Shown here: positions 54,242-63,189 of the stretch, one piece after another
Position numbering within the stretch: the stretch's first letter is position 1
Layout: every line of letters starts with the position of its first letter
Source of the DNA: Paenibacillus silvestris
Lineage (GTDB): Bacteria; Bacillota; Bacilli; Paenibacillales; NBRC-103111
NCBI RefSeq assembly: GCF_009882985.1
Contig: NZ_WTUZ01000020.1
Location: forward strand, 255,064-319,063
Direction of reading: 5' to 3'
Length of the DNA stretch: 64,000 nt
Notes under the pieces: model-generated
What the model saw: only the letters and a program-made list of their open reading frames with translations
Told to the model about the DNA's origin: nothing
Database searches by the model: none
Translations under genes and position numbers: made by a program

Positions 54242-54249
54242 CTCCCTTA

Positions 54250-54879
54250 TTATGTTTCTGATCTAAAAACCATTTTGCTTTCGGTGACAATACCATCAAC
54301 CCGGAAATCATGCCAGGAGGAGGGAACCGCAGGAATCAACTGCTTATCGAAAGCAGCAGCAACCGCAAAAGGTCTCTTCAGACCTCGAGCCGCAAAGAGC
54401 TGCATGAATCTGTCATAAAAACCGCCGCCATACCCAAGCCTTCCGAAATCCATGTCAAAGGCAAGCCCTGGCACCAAGATCATCGAAATTGTGGACAAAT
54501 CGTGCTCGATCGGCACATGGCTATGAGGCTCTCTAATGCCCCATGCCCCGCTCTCCAAATCGTCGTAGGCATGTATGATATGCAAATTCATTGTTTTCGT
54601 ATCTGCTACAACCTTCGGCACAAGCACACGAATTCCCTGCTGCCAGCACCATTCCATCAGAGGGGCAACGTCCAGCTCGGACCGGAATGGCATATAAGTC
54701 ATTATCGTAGGCGGAATGGACGCTTCCTGCTGCTCCGTGCCAAGAAGTCTATCTGAACAGAGCTTCGTCATTCGCTCATGAATGCGCTGCTGCTTCTCTT
54801 CCCGTTCTTCTGCTGTAATGGACGAACGTAGTTCTTCCATTTCCTTACGTAGTTCAATTTTCCGTTCACGAATGTTCAT
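54250..54879 (-). CDS. 5-formyltetrahydrofolate cyclo-ligase
   Basis: 209 residues. An N-terminal basic helical part and the active-site segment [25 protein letters not shown] are diagnostic of the MTHFS family. It converts 5-formyl-THF to 5,10-methenyl-THF with ATP. It lies directly upstream of moaC, possibly cotranscribed. Confidence 0.94.
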   Translation of the reverse strand: MNIRERKIELRKEMEELRSSITAEEREEKQQRIHERMTKLCSDRLLGTEQQEASIPPTIMTYMPFRSELDVAPLMEWCWQQGIRVLVPKVVADTKTMNLHIIHAYDDLESGAWGIREPHSHVPIEHDLSTISMILVPGLAFDMDFGRLGYGGGFYDRFMQLFAARGLKRPFAVAAAFDKQLIPAVPSSWHDFRVDGIVTESKMVFRSET

Positions 54880-54943
54880 ACTGGCTCAGCCCTTCCCTAA
54901 CAAGGAGTGGTTTCCCCCATTTTAACATAAACAAGGAAAAAAA

Positions 54944-55777
54944 CTATACTCGTACTGCAGACCCCAACCTAAACCGCGCTATGACGGGAAAATGGTCCGA
55001 GAATATCGTCGGTACCGTCCAAGCTGAACCGGTGTTTGGCACATTTGTGAACACATAATCGATCCGTTGACCGCCTGCAAAAGTGCCCTGCGAGTCTTTC
55101 CCTAACGGGACGTCCACGAGTGGCATTTTGTTCATTTGGACTGGGAATGCATCCTCTTCCATATTAAAATCGCCGAGGGCGACGAGCGGTCCTTTCTTAT
55201 CTGCCAAAAGCTCTGATATACGCGTGAGCTGAAGCTGCCGATCTTCCCCAGAAAGCCCCAAATGAGTCGTTGCAATATGGACTGGCTCGGAACCAATCAG
55301 CACGGTAGTCATTAGAAGGCTCCTACTTTCCAAACTTCCCGGAAGAAGCGCCCAGCTGCTGTCAGCGATCGGATAACGACTCAAAATAGCTATGCCATAT
55401 TGACCTACCTTATAGGTTAGACTAGGACTATAAACCATATGCATGCCGAGCATTTCCGCAAGTTCTCTAGCTTGATCTACGAATCCGCTGCGCAGGCGAT
55501 AACGGTCCACTTCTTGAAGGGCGATAATGTCGGCTTTTTCATGCCCCAGAAGCTCGGCAATCCTAATGATATCGACTTTGCCATCCATCCCTTCTCCGTG
55601 GTGCATATTAAAAGTCATGACGGTGAAAGAAGCAGGCGCTTCTAAATTAGCGGCAGGCATAACGGGAACATTGGATAATAGGCCTTTATCCCAGCTCTGA
55701 ATTGGCAGCCCAAGCACAACAATAAGCAGCACAAATATACCTAAATACCTGGCAAGCCGCAAAGGCAAATCCGCCAT
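54944..55777 (-). CDS. Endonuclease/exonuclease/phosphatase-family hydrolase with N-terminal membrane anchor
   Basis: 277 residues. One N-terminal hydrophobic helix (about 10-26) precedes the EEP fold. Metal and catalytic motifs are FNMHHGEG (Asn), IIALQEVDR (Glu), the TTHLGLSG His, LVALGDFNM (Asp-Asn) and the final SDHFPV (Asp-His). The helix predicts an active site outside the membrane. Substrate could be nucleic acid, a sphingomyelin-like lipid or a phosphoester; the sequence does not decide. It is monocistronic, divergent from the ABC-F gene. Confidence 0.87.
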   Translation of the reverse strand: MADLPLRLARYLGIFVLLIVVLGLPIQSWDKGLLSNVPVMPAANLEAPASFTVMTFNMHHGEGMDGKVDIIRIAELLGHEKADIIALQEVDRYRLRSGFVDQARELAEMLGMHMVYSPSLTYKVGQYGIAILSRYPIADSSWALLPGSLESRSLLMTTVLIGSEPVHIATTHLGLSGEDRQLQLTRISELLADKKGPLVALGDFNMEEDAFPVQMNKMPLVDVPLGKDSQGTFAGGQRIDYVFTNVPNTGSAWTVPTIFSDHFPVIARFRLGSAVRV

Positions 55778-55921
55778 CTCCCTATCCCCCTTCCTCTCTA
55801 TGCAAAATTAAGCATACGACGTACTCACGCATGGTGTATACTAGTGAATTGATGGGATTATAGGTCGTTCGGATAAGGACTTCCACAGGTTCTTTCATTA
55901 ATAAGCAGGAGGCAGCAGAAG

Positions 55922-57865
55922 ATGTTATTACAAGTTTCTAACATTTCCAAAAGCTACGGGGTACGTTCTGTACTCTCCAATATAACGCTCCAAATCGAAG
56001 ACAAGGAACGTATTGGCCTAGTCGGCGTGAACGGTGCCGGGAAGTCAACATTGCTCCAAATTATTGCCGGCGAAATGTCTTATGACAGCGGCGATCTCTT
56101 TAAAGCGAAAGAAACGAAAATCGGTTATTTAAAACAAAATAGCGGTCTGCAAACGGACAAGTCCATATGGAACGAGCTGCTCAGCGTGTTTAGCTCCTTG
56201 CTGGAGACAGAGCGAGAGCTGCGTGAGCTGGAAGCACAGATGGCAGACCCTTTACTTATTGAGGATGAAAAAAAGTACGAATCCACGATGAATCGTTACG
56301 CGGGACGCTCCGAATATTTCCGTGAGCAAGGTGGGTACGAAATCGAAGCCAAAATTCGCGGGATCCTTCACGGGATGGGCTTCGGCCAGTTTTCCCCTGA
56401 CACTCTCGTTCAAACGCTAAGCGGTGGTCAGAAAACAAGATTAGCTCTGGCCAAAATGCTGCTCGAAGAGCCCGATCTGCTCATGCTGGATGAGCCTACG
56501 AACCATTTGGACATCCAGACGCTGACTTGGCTGGAAGGCTACTTGCGAGGTTATCCGGGTGCGATTCTGGTCGTCTCCCATGACCGCTTTTTCCTTGATG
56601 CCTTAGCCACGTCCATTTACGAAATTGAACGCCATGCTTCCAAACGGTACACGGGCAACTACTCCCGATTTATCGAAATCAAAGAAGCCAACTATGAGAT
56701 TGAAATGAAGCAGTTCGAGAAGCAGCAGGGAGAAATCGCGAAGCTGGAGGATTTTGTACAGCGTAACATCGTGCGTGCTTCTACGACCAAAAGAGCGCAG
56801 AGCCGCCGCAAGCAGCTCGAGAAAATGGATCGTCTGGATAAGCCGATGGGTGATTTGAAGCGAGCTTCGTTTTCTTTTGAAATCGAACAATCTTCCGGTA
56901 AAGAAGTCCTTCAGGTTGATCATTTATCGCTTTCCTATGATGGGAAAAACCGCCTGCTCGACGGCGTCTCCTTCCAGCTGCGCCGCTCGGAAACGGCTGC
57001 TCTTATCGGTCCTAACGGGGTCGGCAAGTCGACGCTGCTGAAAACCTTAATTGGTCAGCACAAACAAGATGCAGGCACCTTCAAATGGGGAACAGGCGTC
57101 ACAATTGGCTATTACGATCAAGAACAGACAGGCCTAACCCCATCCAACAGTGTGCTGGAGGAAGTGTGGAACACGTATCCGCATCTGGAAGAAGCCCGAA
57201 TTCGCACCGTGCTCGGGAACTTTCTGTTCAGCGGCGAAGAGGTGTTCAAGAAAGTCTCTGCCTTAAGCGGCGGCGAAAAAGCACGCGTGGCTTTGGCCAA
57301 GCTGATGCTCCAAAAAGCGAATGTACTCATCCTGGATGAGCCTACCAACCATTTGGATCTATATAGTAAAGAAGTGCTGGAATCAGCGTTGATGGATTAC
57401 GAGGGTACCCTCCTTTTCATCTCCCATGACCGTTACTTCCTGAATAAAATGGCTGAAAGCATGCTCGATTTGCAAAAAGACGGGCTCACGGCTTACCTCG
57501 GCAACTACGACGATTACCTGGAGAAAAAAGCGGAGCTTGCCGAAATGGAAGCCAAACGTCTCGCCAAAGAAGCGGAGAAAAAATCCGCCAGCAGCGTTGG
57601 CAAAAATGAACCCGTCATCAGCGGTGGCGGGTATGAAGCTGACAAGCTGGCTAAGCGCGAAGAACGCAGCCGCCAGCGCAAGCTGGAGCAGCTTGAGCTA
57701 GACATCGCGCGGTTGGAGGACGAAGTCTCCGGCCTAGAGGCGGAGCTCGCCGATCCTGATGTGTACAACAACTACGTCCTCGTTCAAGAGAAGACGGCTG
57801 AGGTCGATAAGCGGAAGAGTGCGCTTGCGGCTTGTTATGAGGAGTGGGAGATTTTGCTCGCTTGA
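55922..57865 (+). CDS. ydiF: ABC-F family ATPase, YdiF type
   Basis: 647 residues, two ABC domains without membrane helices. Domain 1 has GVNGAGKST, LSGGQKTRLALAK and LLMLDEPTNHLDIQT; domain 2 has GPNGVGKST, LSGGEKARVALAK and VLILDEPTNHLDLYS. A linker of about 80 residues (P-site tRNA interaction motif region) and a C-terminal coiled coil (about 560-640) are present. ABC-F proteins of this class act on ribosomes. Starts with GGAGG upstream. In Bacillus, ydiF lies next to tsaD (gcp); here 6 kb with leuA and a membrane protein separate them. Confidence 0.93.
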   Translation: MLLQVSNISKSYGVRSVLSNITLQIEDKERIGLVGVNGAGKSTLLQIIAGEMSYDSGDLFKAKETKIGYLKQNSGLQTDKSIWNELLSVFSSLLETERELRELEAQMADPLLIEDEKKYESTMNRYAGRSEYFREQGGYEIEAKIRGILHGMGFGQFSPDTLVQTLSGGQKTRLALAKMLLEEPDLLMLDEPTNHLDIQTLTWLEGYLRGYPGAILVVSHDRFFLDALATSIYEIERHASKRYTGNYSRFIEIKEANYEIEMKQFEKQQGEIAKLEDFVQRNIVRASTTKRAQSRRKQLEKMDRLDKPMGDLKRASFSFEIEQSSGKEVLQVDHLSLSYDGKNRLLDGVSFQLRRSETAALIGPNGVGKSTLLKTLIGQHKQDAGTFKWGTGVTIGYYDQEQTGLTPSNSVLEEVWNTYPHLEEARIRTVLGNFLFSGEEVFKKVSALSGGEKARVALAKLMLQKANVLILDEPTNHLDLYSKEVLESALMDYEGTLLFISHDRYFLNKMAESMLDLQKDGLTAYLGNYDDYLEKKAELAEMEAKRLAKEAEKKSASSVGKNEPVISGGGYEADKLAKREERSRQRKLEQLELDIARLEDEVSGLEAELADPDVYNNYVLVQEKTAEVDKRKSALAACYEEWEILLA

Positions 57866-57872
57866 TTGATTA

Positions 57873-58279
57873 AAGGCTCTCCCGCGCTCAGGCTTCTGCT
57901 AGGAAGCTGCGTGAGAGGGCCTTTTGGGGCTGCTCAGCTAGTTATCTTGGGAGAAAGCTTGGGTTTCTCGCTCTGAGAAAGCCATAAAGGCCCTCTCGCG
58001 ATCAGGCTTCTGCTAGGAAGCTGCGTGAGAGGACCTTTTGGGGCTGCTCAGCTAGTTATCTTGGGCGAATGCTTGGGTTTCTTGCTCTGAGAAAGCCATA
58101 AAGGCTCTCTCGCGCTCAGGCTTCTGCTAGGAAGCTGTGTGAGAGGGCCTTTTGGGGCTGTTCAGCTAGTTATCTTGGGCGAAAGCTTGGGTTTCTCGCT
58201 CTGAGAAAGCCATAAAGGCCCTCTCGCGCTTAGGCTTCTGCTAGGAAGCTGCGTGAGAGGGCCTTTTGGGGCTGCTCAG
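57873..58279. repeat. Tandem 114-bp repeat, four hairpin units (terminator array)
   Basis: Units begin at 57873, 57987, 58101 and 58215, exactly 114 bp apart; the last is cut after about 65 bp. Each starts AAGGCCCTCTCGCGCTCAGG or a close variant. It folds as AAAGGCCCTCTC...GGCTTC TGCTAG GAAGC...GAGAGGGCCTTTT, a long stem followed by TTTT. The spacer GGGGCTGCTCAGCTAGTTA is also repeated. The array separates the convergent ABC-F and membrane-protein genes. Each hairpin could stop transcription in either direction. Confidence 0.88.
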
Positions 58280-58307
58280 GAGCAGTTACCTCCTTCATTA
58301 CACTTAA

Positions 58308-58443
58308 TTAACGTTGTTAAACAACGTTAACATAGCTGACCCCTAAGTTCAGCGCCAATTAACGCTGAAAAACAGCTCTAACGGCGTCCGCACCGCCGCA
58401 AATTCAAGCCCACCATCGTTATAACGTTGCTTTTCAGCGTTAA
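58308..58443. repeat. Intergenic three-arm repeat element E6
   Basis: TTAACGTTGTT (58308-58318) starts the first arm, which is itself a near-perfect palindrome to 58330. The second arm TTAACGCTGAAAA starts at 58359, 51 bp later. The exact inverse TTTTCAGCGTTAA is at 58431-58443. The plan and spacing match E1-E4. Confidence 0.7.
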
Positions 58444-58467
58444 AACGTTGGTGAATGCCTGGGACTT

Positions 58468-58498
58468 ACCTTTAACGATGTTTAACATCGTTAAAGGT
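58468..58498. repeat. 31-bp palindrome
   Basis: ACCTTTAACGATGTT, one central T, then AACATCGTTAAAGGT: two perfect 15-bp arms. It ends 30 bp before the stop codon of the membrane-protein gene. The TTTAACG core resembles the arms of E6. Confidence 0.85.
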
Positions 58499-58528
58499 GC
58501 AAGGCCGCTGAACAAGCTGCGCCGCAAG

Positions 58529-60916
58529 TTAAGCACCCTGCTCGACTGCCAGCTCCCCTAGGCGCAGCAGCAGCAAAGGAACCGCGACGAAAACGATCAT
58601 CGTCGCAGCGGCAACAATGCCGGAGTCATTCAGCAGCAGCGCTGCTATGGCTCCGATCATATTCGCCGAAAACCCGTACATCCAGTACGGGTTTTTGTGC
58701 TGCCACACGCGCAGACGGCCGCGAGGGCGCAGCACTAACACAGCCATCACGAAGAGGCTCGTGATGAGCACTTTGCTCCAGACGGATGCACGAAGCAAGT
58801 GCACGTTCATCCGCAGCTTCCGCACGATCAGATGTCCGATCTGATCGAACTGCCCGGCGCGCAGCGCGTGAAACGCGCGCCCGACATGGCTCTCCCGCGC
58901 GAACGCCGCGGGAGAATCGGCGCTGTTGAGCAGCCACAGCGCCCCAACCCCGAGCGCGAGCAGCGCTGCCAGCAGGGCAGAAGCCCTGCCAAGGCGCAGC
59001 TCGCGCCAGCGTTCGCCGGCGAAGCACTGCACGCCGGCTACGCCGAAGGCGACCGCGGCGCTCAGTGCGCCGCCCGCGTTCGCGCCAAGTGACGGTGCCG
59101 TCAGGCACACCGTCACGAGCAAGAACGCAGCGCAAGCGGCGAGCGCCGCCGTGCGCGAGGCCCGCGTGCCGCGAGCGGCATAACGGCGCTGCAGAGCCGC
59201 CGTTATGCCGAGGACGAGGGCGCCGATGAGGACGCCCATGTACTCGTTGCCGATGCCGTAGTAGCGTGCGCCGATCATCGGATCATAGCCAAGCACGGAG
59301 TATTTCATCGCGTACGCCCCTGTACAGGTGTCCAGCACGATGATTGCTGCCGTTCCCACACCTAACCAAATCATTGCCGTTGTTTCGCTGTATGCTGTCA
59401 GAATGAAGGCTAGGATTAGACTGCCTGCGACGAGGCTAACAACGAGCATGATGATTGCTCCATTGATCCCGAATTGAGTTGTTGCTGGCACTGCGATCCA
59501 CCCCAATATCAACATAACAGCAGGTGCAGTCAAAAGTGACAGCAACAGTATTCGCAGAACACCTTGGGCCGGAACTACTTCTTTCCTTCCCCTCCTTTTT
59601 ATCCACAAGGCATAGATCAAACTGATCAGGAGGACAATCATCTCAAAAGTAGCAAAAGGATACAGCAACGAGGGCCTGCTGCGATAAATCATCTGTATAC
59701 TGCTCTGATCCCTTACGAGCTCATCTAGTGCATGACTCATCCCTGAAGCAGCTAGAGGGATTCCTATCAGCCCATTAGGGACTGGGATTTTGAACTCATT
59801 CAGCAGTGTACTTGTGAAATCCTGTGAAGTAACGATCCCCAGCCTGCGGGTAGATTCCGAAACAAGGATCCCTCCGCTACCGCTTGCCGTGTAATGAAGG
59901 AGTGGGGATAAGTACAATTTGCTTTTCGCCGCTTCTGCGTTGACCTCTGGCGAGAACATCCACAAGCTGTCTGTGCCCGGCTTCATCCCCTCCAATAATT
60001 GCCCCAACCATTGATCCATATCACGCAGCACTAATCCTTTGAGCTCATTGAATCGATCCTGATCGTAATGCGCTCTCTCACTGTACAATCTGTACAAATC
60101 ACCTAATTCGATTACAGAGATGCTCAGCTGCTGCCTATTTTTCCACAACGAAGTTAGATGTGCATAATCGGTGCTCATACCGCCTGGTCTATCCACAACA
60201 GCCATAGCTGCATCGTCACCAAGTGTTCCTTTATCCACAAATCCATTGGAATCCATGAGCATTAGCGGAGCATAGCGACGTAGTTGCTTTTGTTCCAGGT
60301 GCATACCTCTTCCCAAATCACTGCTTCCCAGCACGGAACGATGAACACCGTAAGTTTTCAGCAAGTCTCCCATTGCACCGACGCCATAGGCTTGCTCCTT
60401 GTTAAGGCGCTTGAGCATAGCCAGCTCAGGAACAATTAGCGAGTTTTCCTCTAGAAGACTAGTCTGTCCTCCCCCCAATTGACCCGTATACCGGTTCATA
60501 AGCTCTGAAACGCGAACACCATGCCTGGACTCTCTTGCCTCAAAAGTGAGCGCCTCCACGATCCCAACAGCGGGCTCGCCTGCTCCCAAAGAAGCATATA
60601 CATCCCGCATTGAACGGTTTGTTGTACGAATATTCATAGCGCCGACTGCACCGAATTGTGTTATGTGCTCAAAATGAGGCAGCGCCGACAATTGGTCGGG
60701 TCGAAGCTCCAGAAAAGAAAGACCGGGTATCGAAACCACGGTCACTTGTTTTGTTCTTTCCACTCTTTCCACTCTGCTCATGCTGTCATTTCGGTCAACC
60801 CCCTCAAATTTGTGGATGGTTGTGTCCTCATGAGCTCCTACCGTCCCCCAAATTGTGGACAACTGCCACACAAAACCTAAGATACCCACAATCCGCAGCA
60901 TTTTTCTAATCTTCAT
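58529..60916 (-). CDS. Large membrane protein with N-terminal phosphatase-superfamily-like extracellular domain, 795 residues
   Basis: Start at ATG 60916 with GGAG 7 nt upstream, 14 codons inside the longest frame. One N-terminal helix is followed by about 390 extracytoplasmic residues with alkaline-phosphatase-superfamily-like patterns (TVVSIPGLSFLELRPDQL, WMFSPEV, DFTSTLLNEF) but without a clear metal-site set. About ten membrane helices follow, with GARYYGIGNEYMGVLIG as the most conserved-looking segment. I recall similar proteins in Paenibacillus annotated only as hypothetical. The last third (58.6-59.25 kb) is strikingly G/C-rich compared with the first part. Two DnaA boxes lie inside the gene. 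Confidence 0.75.
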   Translation of the reverse strand: MKIRKMLRIVGILGFVWQLSTIWGTVGAHEDTTIHKFEGVDRNDSMSRVERVERTKQVTVVSIPGLSFLELRPDQLSALPHFEHITQFGAVGAMNIRTTNRSMRDVYASLGAGEPAVGIVEALTFEARESRHGVRVSELMNRYTGQLGGGQTSLLEENSLIVPELAMLKRLNKEQAYGVGAMGDLLKTYGVHRSVLGSSDLGRGMHLEQKQLRRYAPLMLMDSNGFVDKGTLGDDAAMAVVDRPGGMSTDYAHLTSLWKNRQQLSISVIELGDLYRLYSERAHYDQDRFNELKGLVLRDMDQWLGQLLEGMKPGTDSLWMFSPEVNAEAAKSKLYLSPLLHYTASGSGGILVSESTRRLGIVTSQDFTSTLLNEFKIPVPNGLIGIPLAASGMSHALDELVRDQSSIQMIYRSRPSLLYPFATFEMIVLLISLIYALWIKRRGRKEVVPAQGVLRILLLSLLTAPAVMLILGWIAVPATTQFGINGAIIMLVVSLVAGSLILAFILTAYSETTAMIWLGVGTAAIIVLDTCTGAYAMKYSVLGYDPMIGARYYGIGNEYMGVLIGALVLGITAALQRRYAARGTRASRTAALAACAAFLLVTVCLTAPSLGANAGGALSAAVAFGVAGVQCFAGERWRELRLGRASALLAALLALGVGALWLLNSADSPAAFARESHVGRAFHALRAGQFDQIGHLIVRKLRMNVHLLRASVWSKVLITSLFVMAVLVLRPRGRLRVWQHKNPYWMYGFSANMIGAIAALLLNDSGIVAAATMIVFVAVPLLLLRLGELAVEQGA

Positions 60917-61036
60917 GGGCAATCTCCTGCTGTTTTTGCTTTTAGCATTTTCATCCATAGGAGAAAGTATCCACTGCTTGATTGTTCCGAAAATTTAAAA
61001 TGGGACTCCAATCACCTATTTTCCATGTACTTCGTG

Positions 61037-61220
61037 TTATCCACAAAAAAAAGAAGGGCGAAATCCGCCCTCCTAAAGCTTTTCTGCTGTTTTCCACAAT
61101 CTTATCCACATTATCCACAAAAACTTGTGAAAAAGTTATTCGACAAATTCCGCCTTTACAATCATTGATCTATGGGGAAATTTTAAAGTTATGCACATTA
61201 TCCACAGGGCATGTGTATAA
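61037..61220. promoter_or_regulatory. DnaA-box cluster
   Basis: Six TTATNCACA boxes in 184 bp. TTATCCACA is at 61037-61045, 61102-61110, 61111-61119 and 61198-61206; TTATGCACA at 61189-61197; inverted TTATACACA at 61212-61220. The pairs 61102/61111 and 61189/61198 abut with no gap. Two further TTATCCACA lie in the neighbouring gene (59599-59607, 60231-60239). The cluster is in the 3' untranslated region of leuA. Nothing else in the window suggests an origin. Confidence 0.85.
61044..61073 (-). terminator. Rho-independent terminator of leuA
   Basis: AGGGCG GATTT CGCCCT followed by TCTTTTTTTT on the minus strand, about 210 bp after the leuA stop. Its T-run touches the first DnaA box. Confidence 0.8.
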
Positions 61221-61280
61221 CTTTGTTCACAAGTCGTGTATATAACTAAGTTTTCTTACAATTCGGGTGAGTCCAATTCC

Positions 61281-62846
61281 TTAAGACGCCGTCGTCACTT
61301 CGGTGGAATCTGCGGGCTGACCTTGCATGCGAATAGCTTGGTTGCACGCTGAGATAAAAGCCTTGGCAACAGCAACAAGCACATCTTGATCGATCCCAGT
61401 ATTCTTAAAGGTTTGACCCTCAACCGAGATCGTGACCTCTGCTTCACCGGTTGCTTTTTCACCTGTGGATAGGGAATGCAGTTCCAGATCGGCGAAATCC
61501 ACCTCCATCGGAATGGCTTGACGCAGGCATTGAATGATTGCCTCGATTGGACCCTCACCTGTGCCTGAGTAGACATTCTCGACGCCTGTCTGGTTGTTTC
61601 GAACCGAGACAGAAGCTACACGATTGCGATCACTGCTGGAAACGACCTGCATATGCGTCAGCGTGAATGGCTCCATTTGCCCGTCAACTGTGGAACCAAC
61701 AAGCTCCAGAAGTTGATCGTCGGTCACCATTTTCTGCTCATCCGCTTTCTCCTTGAACTTGATGTACAGGCTATCCAGCTCTTCTCCCGTCAACTCAATT
61801 CCAAATTGGCCTACGCGATGTTTCAGCGCATGTCTGCCGGAATGCTTACCCAGAATGATCATGGAGCGTGGGATACCCAGCTTTTCCGGGTCCATAATTT
61901 CGTAGGTATTGCGGTTTTTCAGCAAGCCATCCTGATGAATGCCCGCTTCATGCTGGAACGCATTTCTTCCAACAATCGGTTTGTTGTAAGCAATCGGGAA
62001 GCCCATGATGCGGCTGACCATTTTGGACGTGTTAAAAATTTCGCTGGACACAATTCCTGTTTCCACACCCATCGTTTGCTTACGCGTCTCTATCGCCATC
62101 ACGAGTTCTTCAAGGGAACAGTTGCCTGCGCGCTCTCCTACGCCGTTCACCGTTACTTCCACGTGTGTGACGCCAGCCGCAATAGCTGCAAGGCTATTCG
62201 CTACGGCAAGGCCCAGGTCATTGTGGCAATGTGCACTGTATTCAACCGTGTCGCCGCCTCTTACACTTTGGCGCACTCTGCGGAACATCGCCCCGTATTC
62301 TTCTGGCAGCGCATAGCCGACTGTATCTGGAATGTTCAGAATGGTAGCACCTTCAGCGATGACGGCCTCCAGCACTTCGAACAAGAATTCGTCCCCGGTC
62401 CGCGTGGCATCCATCGGTGAGAATTCAATGTTGTTCACGAATTGTTTCGCATAAGCGACCATGGATCGCGCCATTTCAACGACCTGCTGACGCGATTTGC
62501 GAAGCTGGAAATCCAGATGGATGTCCGACGAGGACAGGAACATGTGAATGCGGCGCGATGCGGCATCTTGCGTAGCTTTGATAGCTGAATCAATATCCGC
62601 TTTCATCGCACGGGCAAATCCGCAAATTTCTACGCCTTGCAGCTCACGCGAAATCTGCTGCACCGCATGAAAGTCGCCGGGGCTCGAGATTGGAAAGCCA
62701 GGCTCGATCGTGTCTACGCCCATTTTGGCCAGCTGTCTCGCGATGCGAATCTTTTCTTCCGGATAAAGTGAAGCGCCCGGTGCTTGCTCACCGTCTCTAA
62801 GTGTTGTATCAAAAATGCGAATGCGGCGGTTTGTGTTATTTTCCAT
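61281..62846 (-). CDS. leuA: 2-isopropylmalate synthase
   Basis: 521 residues. The DRE-TIM catalytic start FDTTLRDGEQAPG, the metal site HCHNDLGLA and GLLKNRNTYEIM are intact, and a C-terminal LeuA allosteric domain of about 130 residues (from about 390) should bind leucine. It catalyses the first committed step of leucine synthesis. GAGGAGG precedes the ATG. It is monocistronic here (no leuBCD beside it), with tandem Leu T-boxes upstream. Confidence 0.97.
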   Translation of the reverse strand: MENNTNRRIRIFDTTLRDGEQAPGASLYPEEKIRIARQLAKMGVDTIEPGFPISSPGDFHAVQQISRELQGVEICGFARAMKADIDSAIKATQDAASRRIHMFLSSSDIHLDFQLRKSRQQVVEMARSMVAYAKQFVNNIEFSPMDATRTGDEFLFEVLEAVIAEGATILNIPDTVGYALPEEYGAMFRRVRQSVRGGDTVEYSAHCHNDLGLAVANSLAAIAAGVTHVEVTVNGVGERAGNCSLEELVMAIETRKQTMGVETGIVSSEIFNTSKMVSRIMGFPIAYNKPIVGRNAFQHEAGIHQDGLLKNRNTYEIMDPEKLGIPRSMIILGKHSGRHALKHRVGQFGIELTGEELDSLYIKFKEKADEQKMVTDDQLLELVGSTVDGQMEPFTLTHMQVVSSSDRNRVASVSVRNNQTGVENVYSGTGEGPIEAIIQCLRQAIPMEVDFADLELHSLSTGEKATGEAEVTISVEGQTFKNTGIDQDVLVAVAKAFISACNQAIRMQGQPADSTEVTTAS

Positions 62847-62899
62847 GGTTCAATTCCTCCTCGAATGTGAGCCAATCTTTGTTGGCTGTGGTTTGTTGT

Positions 62900-62940
62900 T
62901 GATGGTTTCTTATTGATGGTCTGTTGCTGATGATTTCTTA
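62900..62940 (-). repeat. Short 14-bp tandem repeat in the leuA leader
   Basis: TGATGGTTTCTTAT, TGATGGTCTGTTGC and TGATGATTTCTTA follow one another just upstream of the leuA ribosome site. Imperfect; significance unknown. Confidence 0.4.
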
Positions 62941-63020
62941 AAGTCAGGCGATGCTGTTAATTTACATAAGGGAACCTCTTTCCCCTATTCATAAGAAAAG
63001 ATGAGGTTCAGCTCATGACG

Positions 63021-63144
63021 GGGAACTACAGGGCCTTATCCTCTCTCCTTGGGCTAAATTTCCACCTAAAAGGAAATAGCGGATCACAGTTCCCTCTCCT
63101 TGCTTTAGAGGCTATTTTCGTTGAAATAGCGCCCTGGAGTTCCC
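63021..63144 (-). repeat. Three-arm repeat element E3, inside the leuA leader
   Basis: Read on the minus strand, arms start at 63144 and 63094 (50 bp apart; plus-strand AAATAGCGCCCTGGAGTTCC and AAATAGCGGATCACAGTTCC). An inverted third arm, GGGAACTACAGGGCCTTAT, is at 63021-63039. Sequence is close to E2. It lies between the second T-box terminator and leuA, so it would be part of the leader RNA. Confidence 0.85.
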
Positions 63145-63189
63145 TTCCCCGCTGTCGATCAAAGCTGTTTCACTCGCCCCGGAGACGAC

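Noticed and set aside
57873..58279. 114-bp array as a possible CRISPR
   Set aside because: Units are almost identical over their whole length with no unique spacers, and no cas genes are near.
61037..61220. DnaA-box cluster as oriC
   Set aside because: No dnaA, dnaN or rpmH, and the cluster is in a 3' untranslated region.
61653..62420. 255-codon plus-strand frame opposite leuA
   Set aside because: Shadow of leuA; no ribosome site or family pattern.
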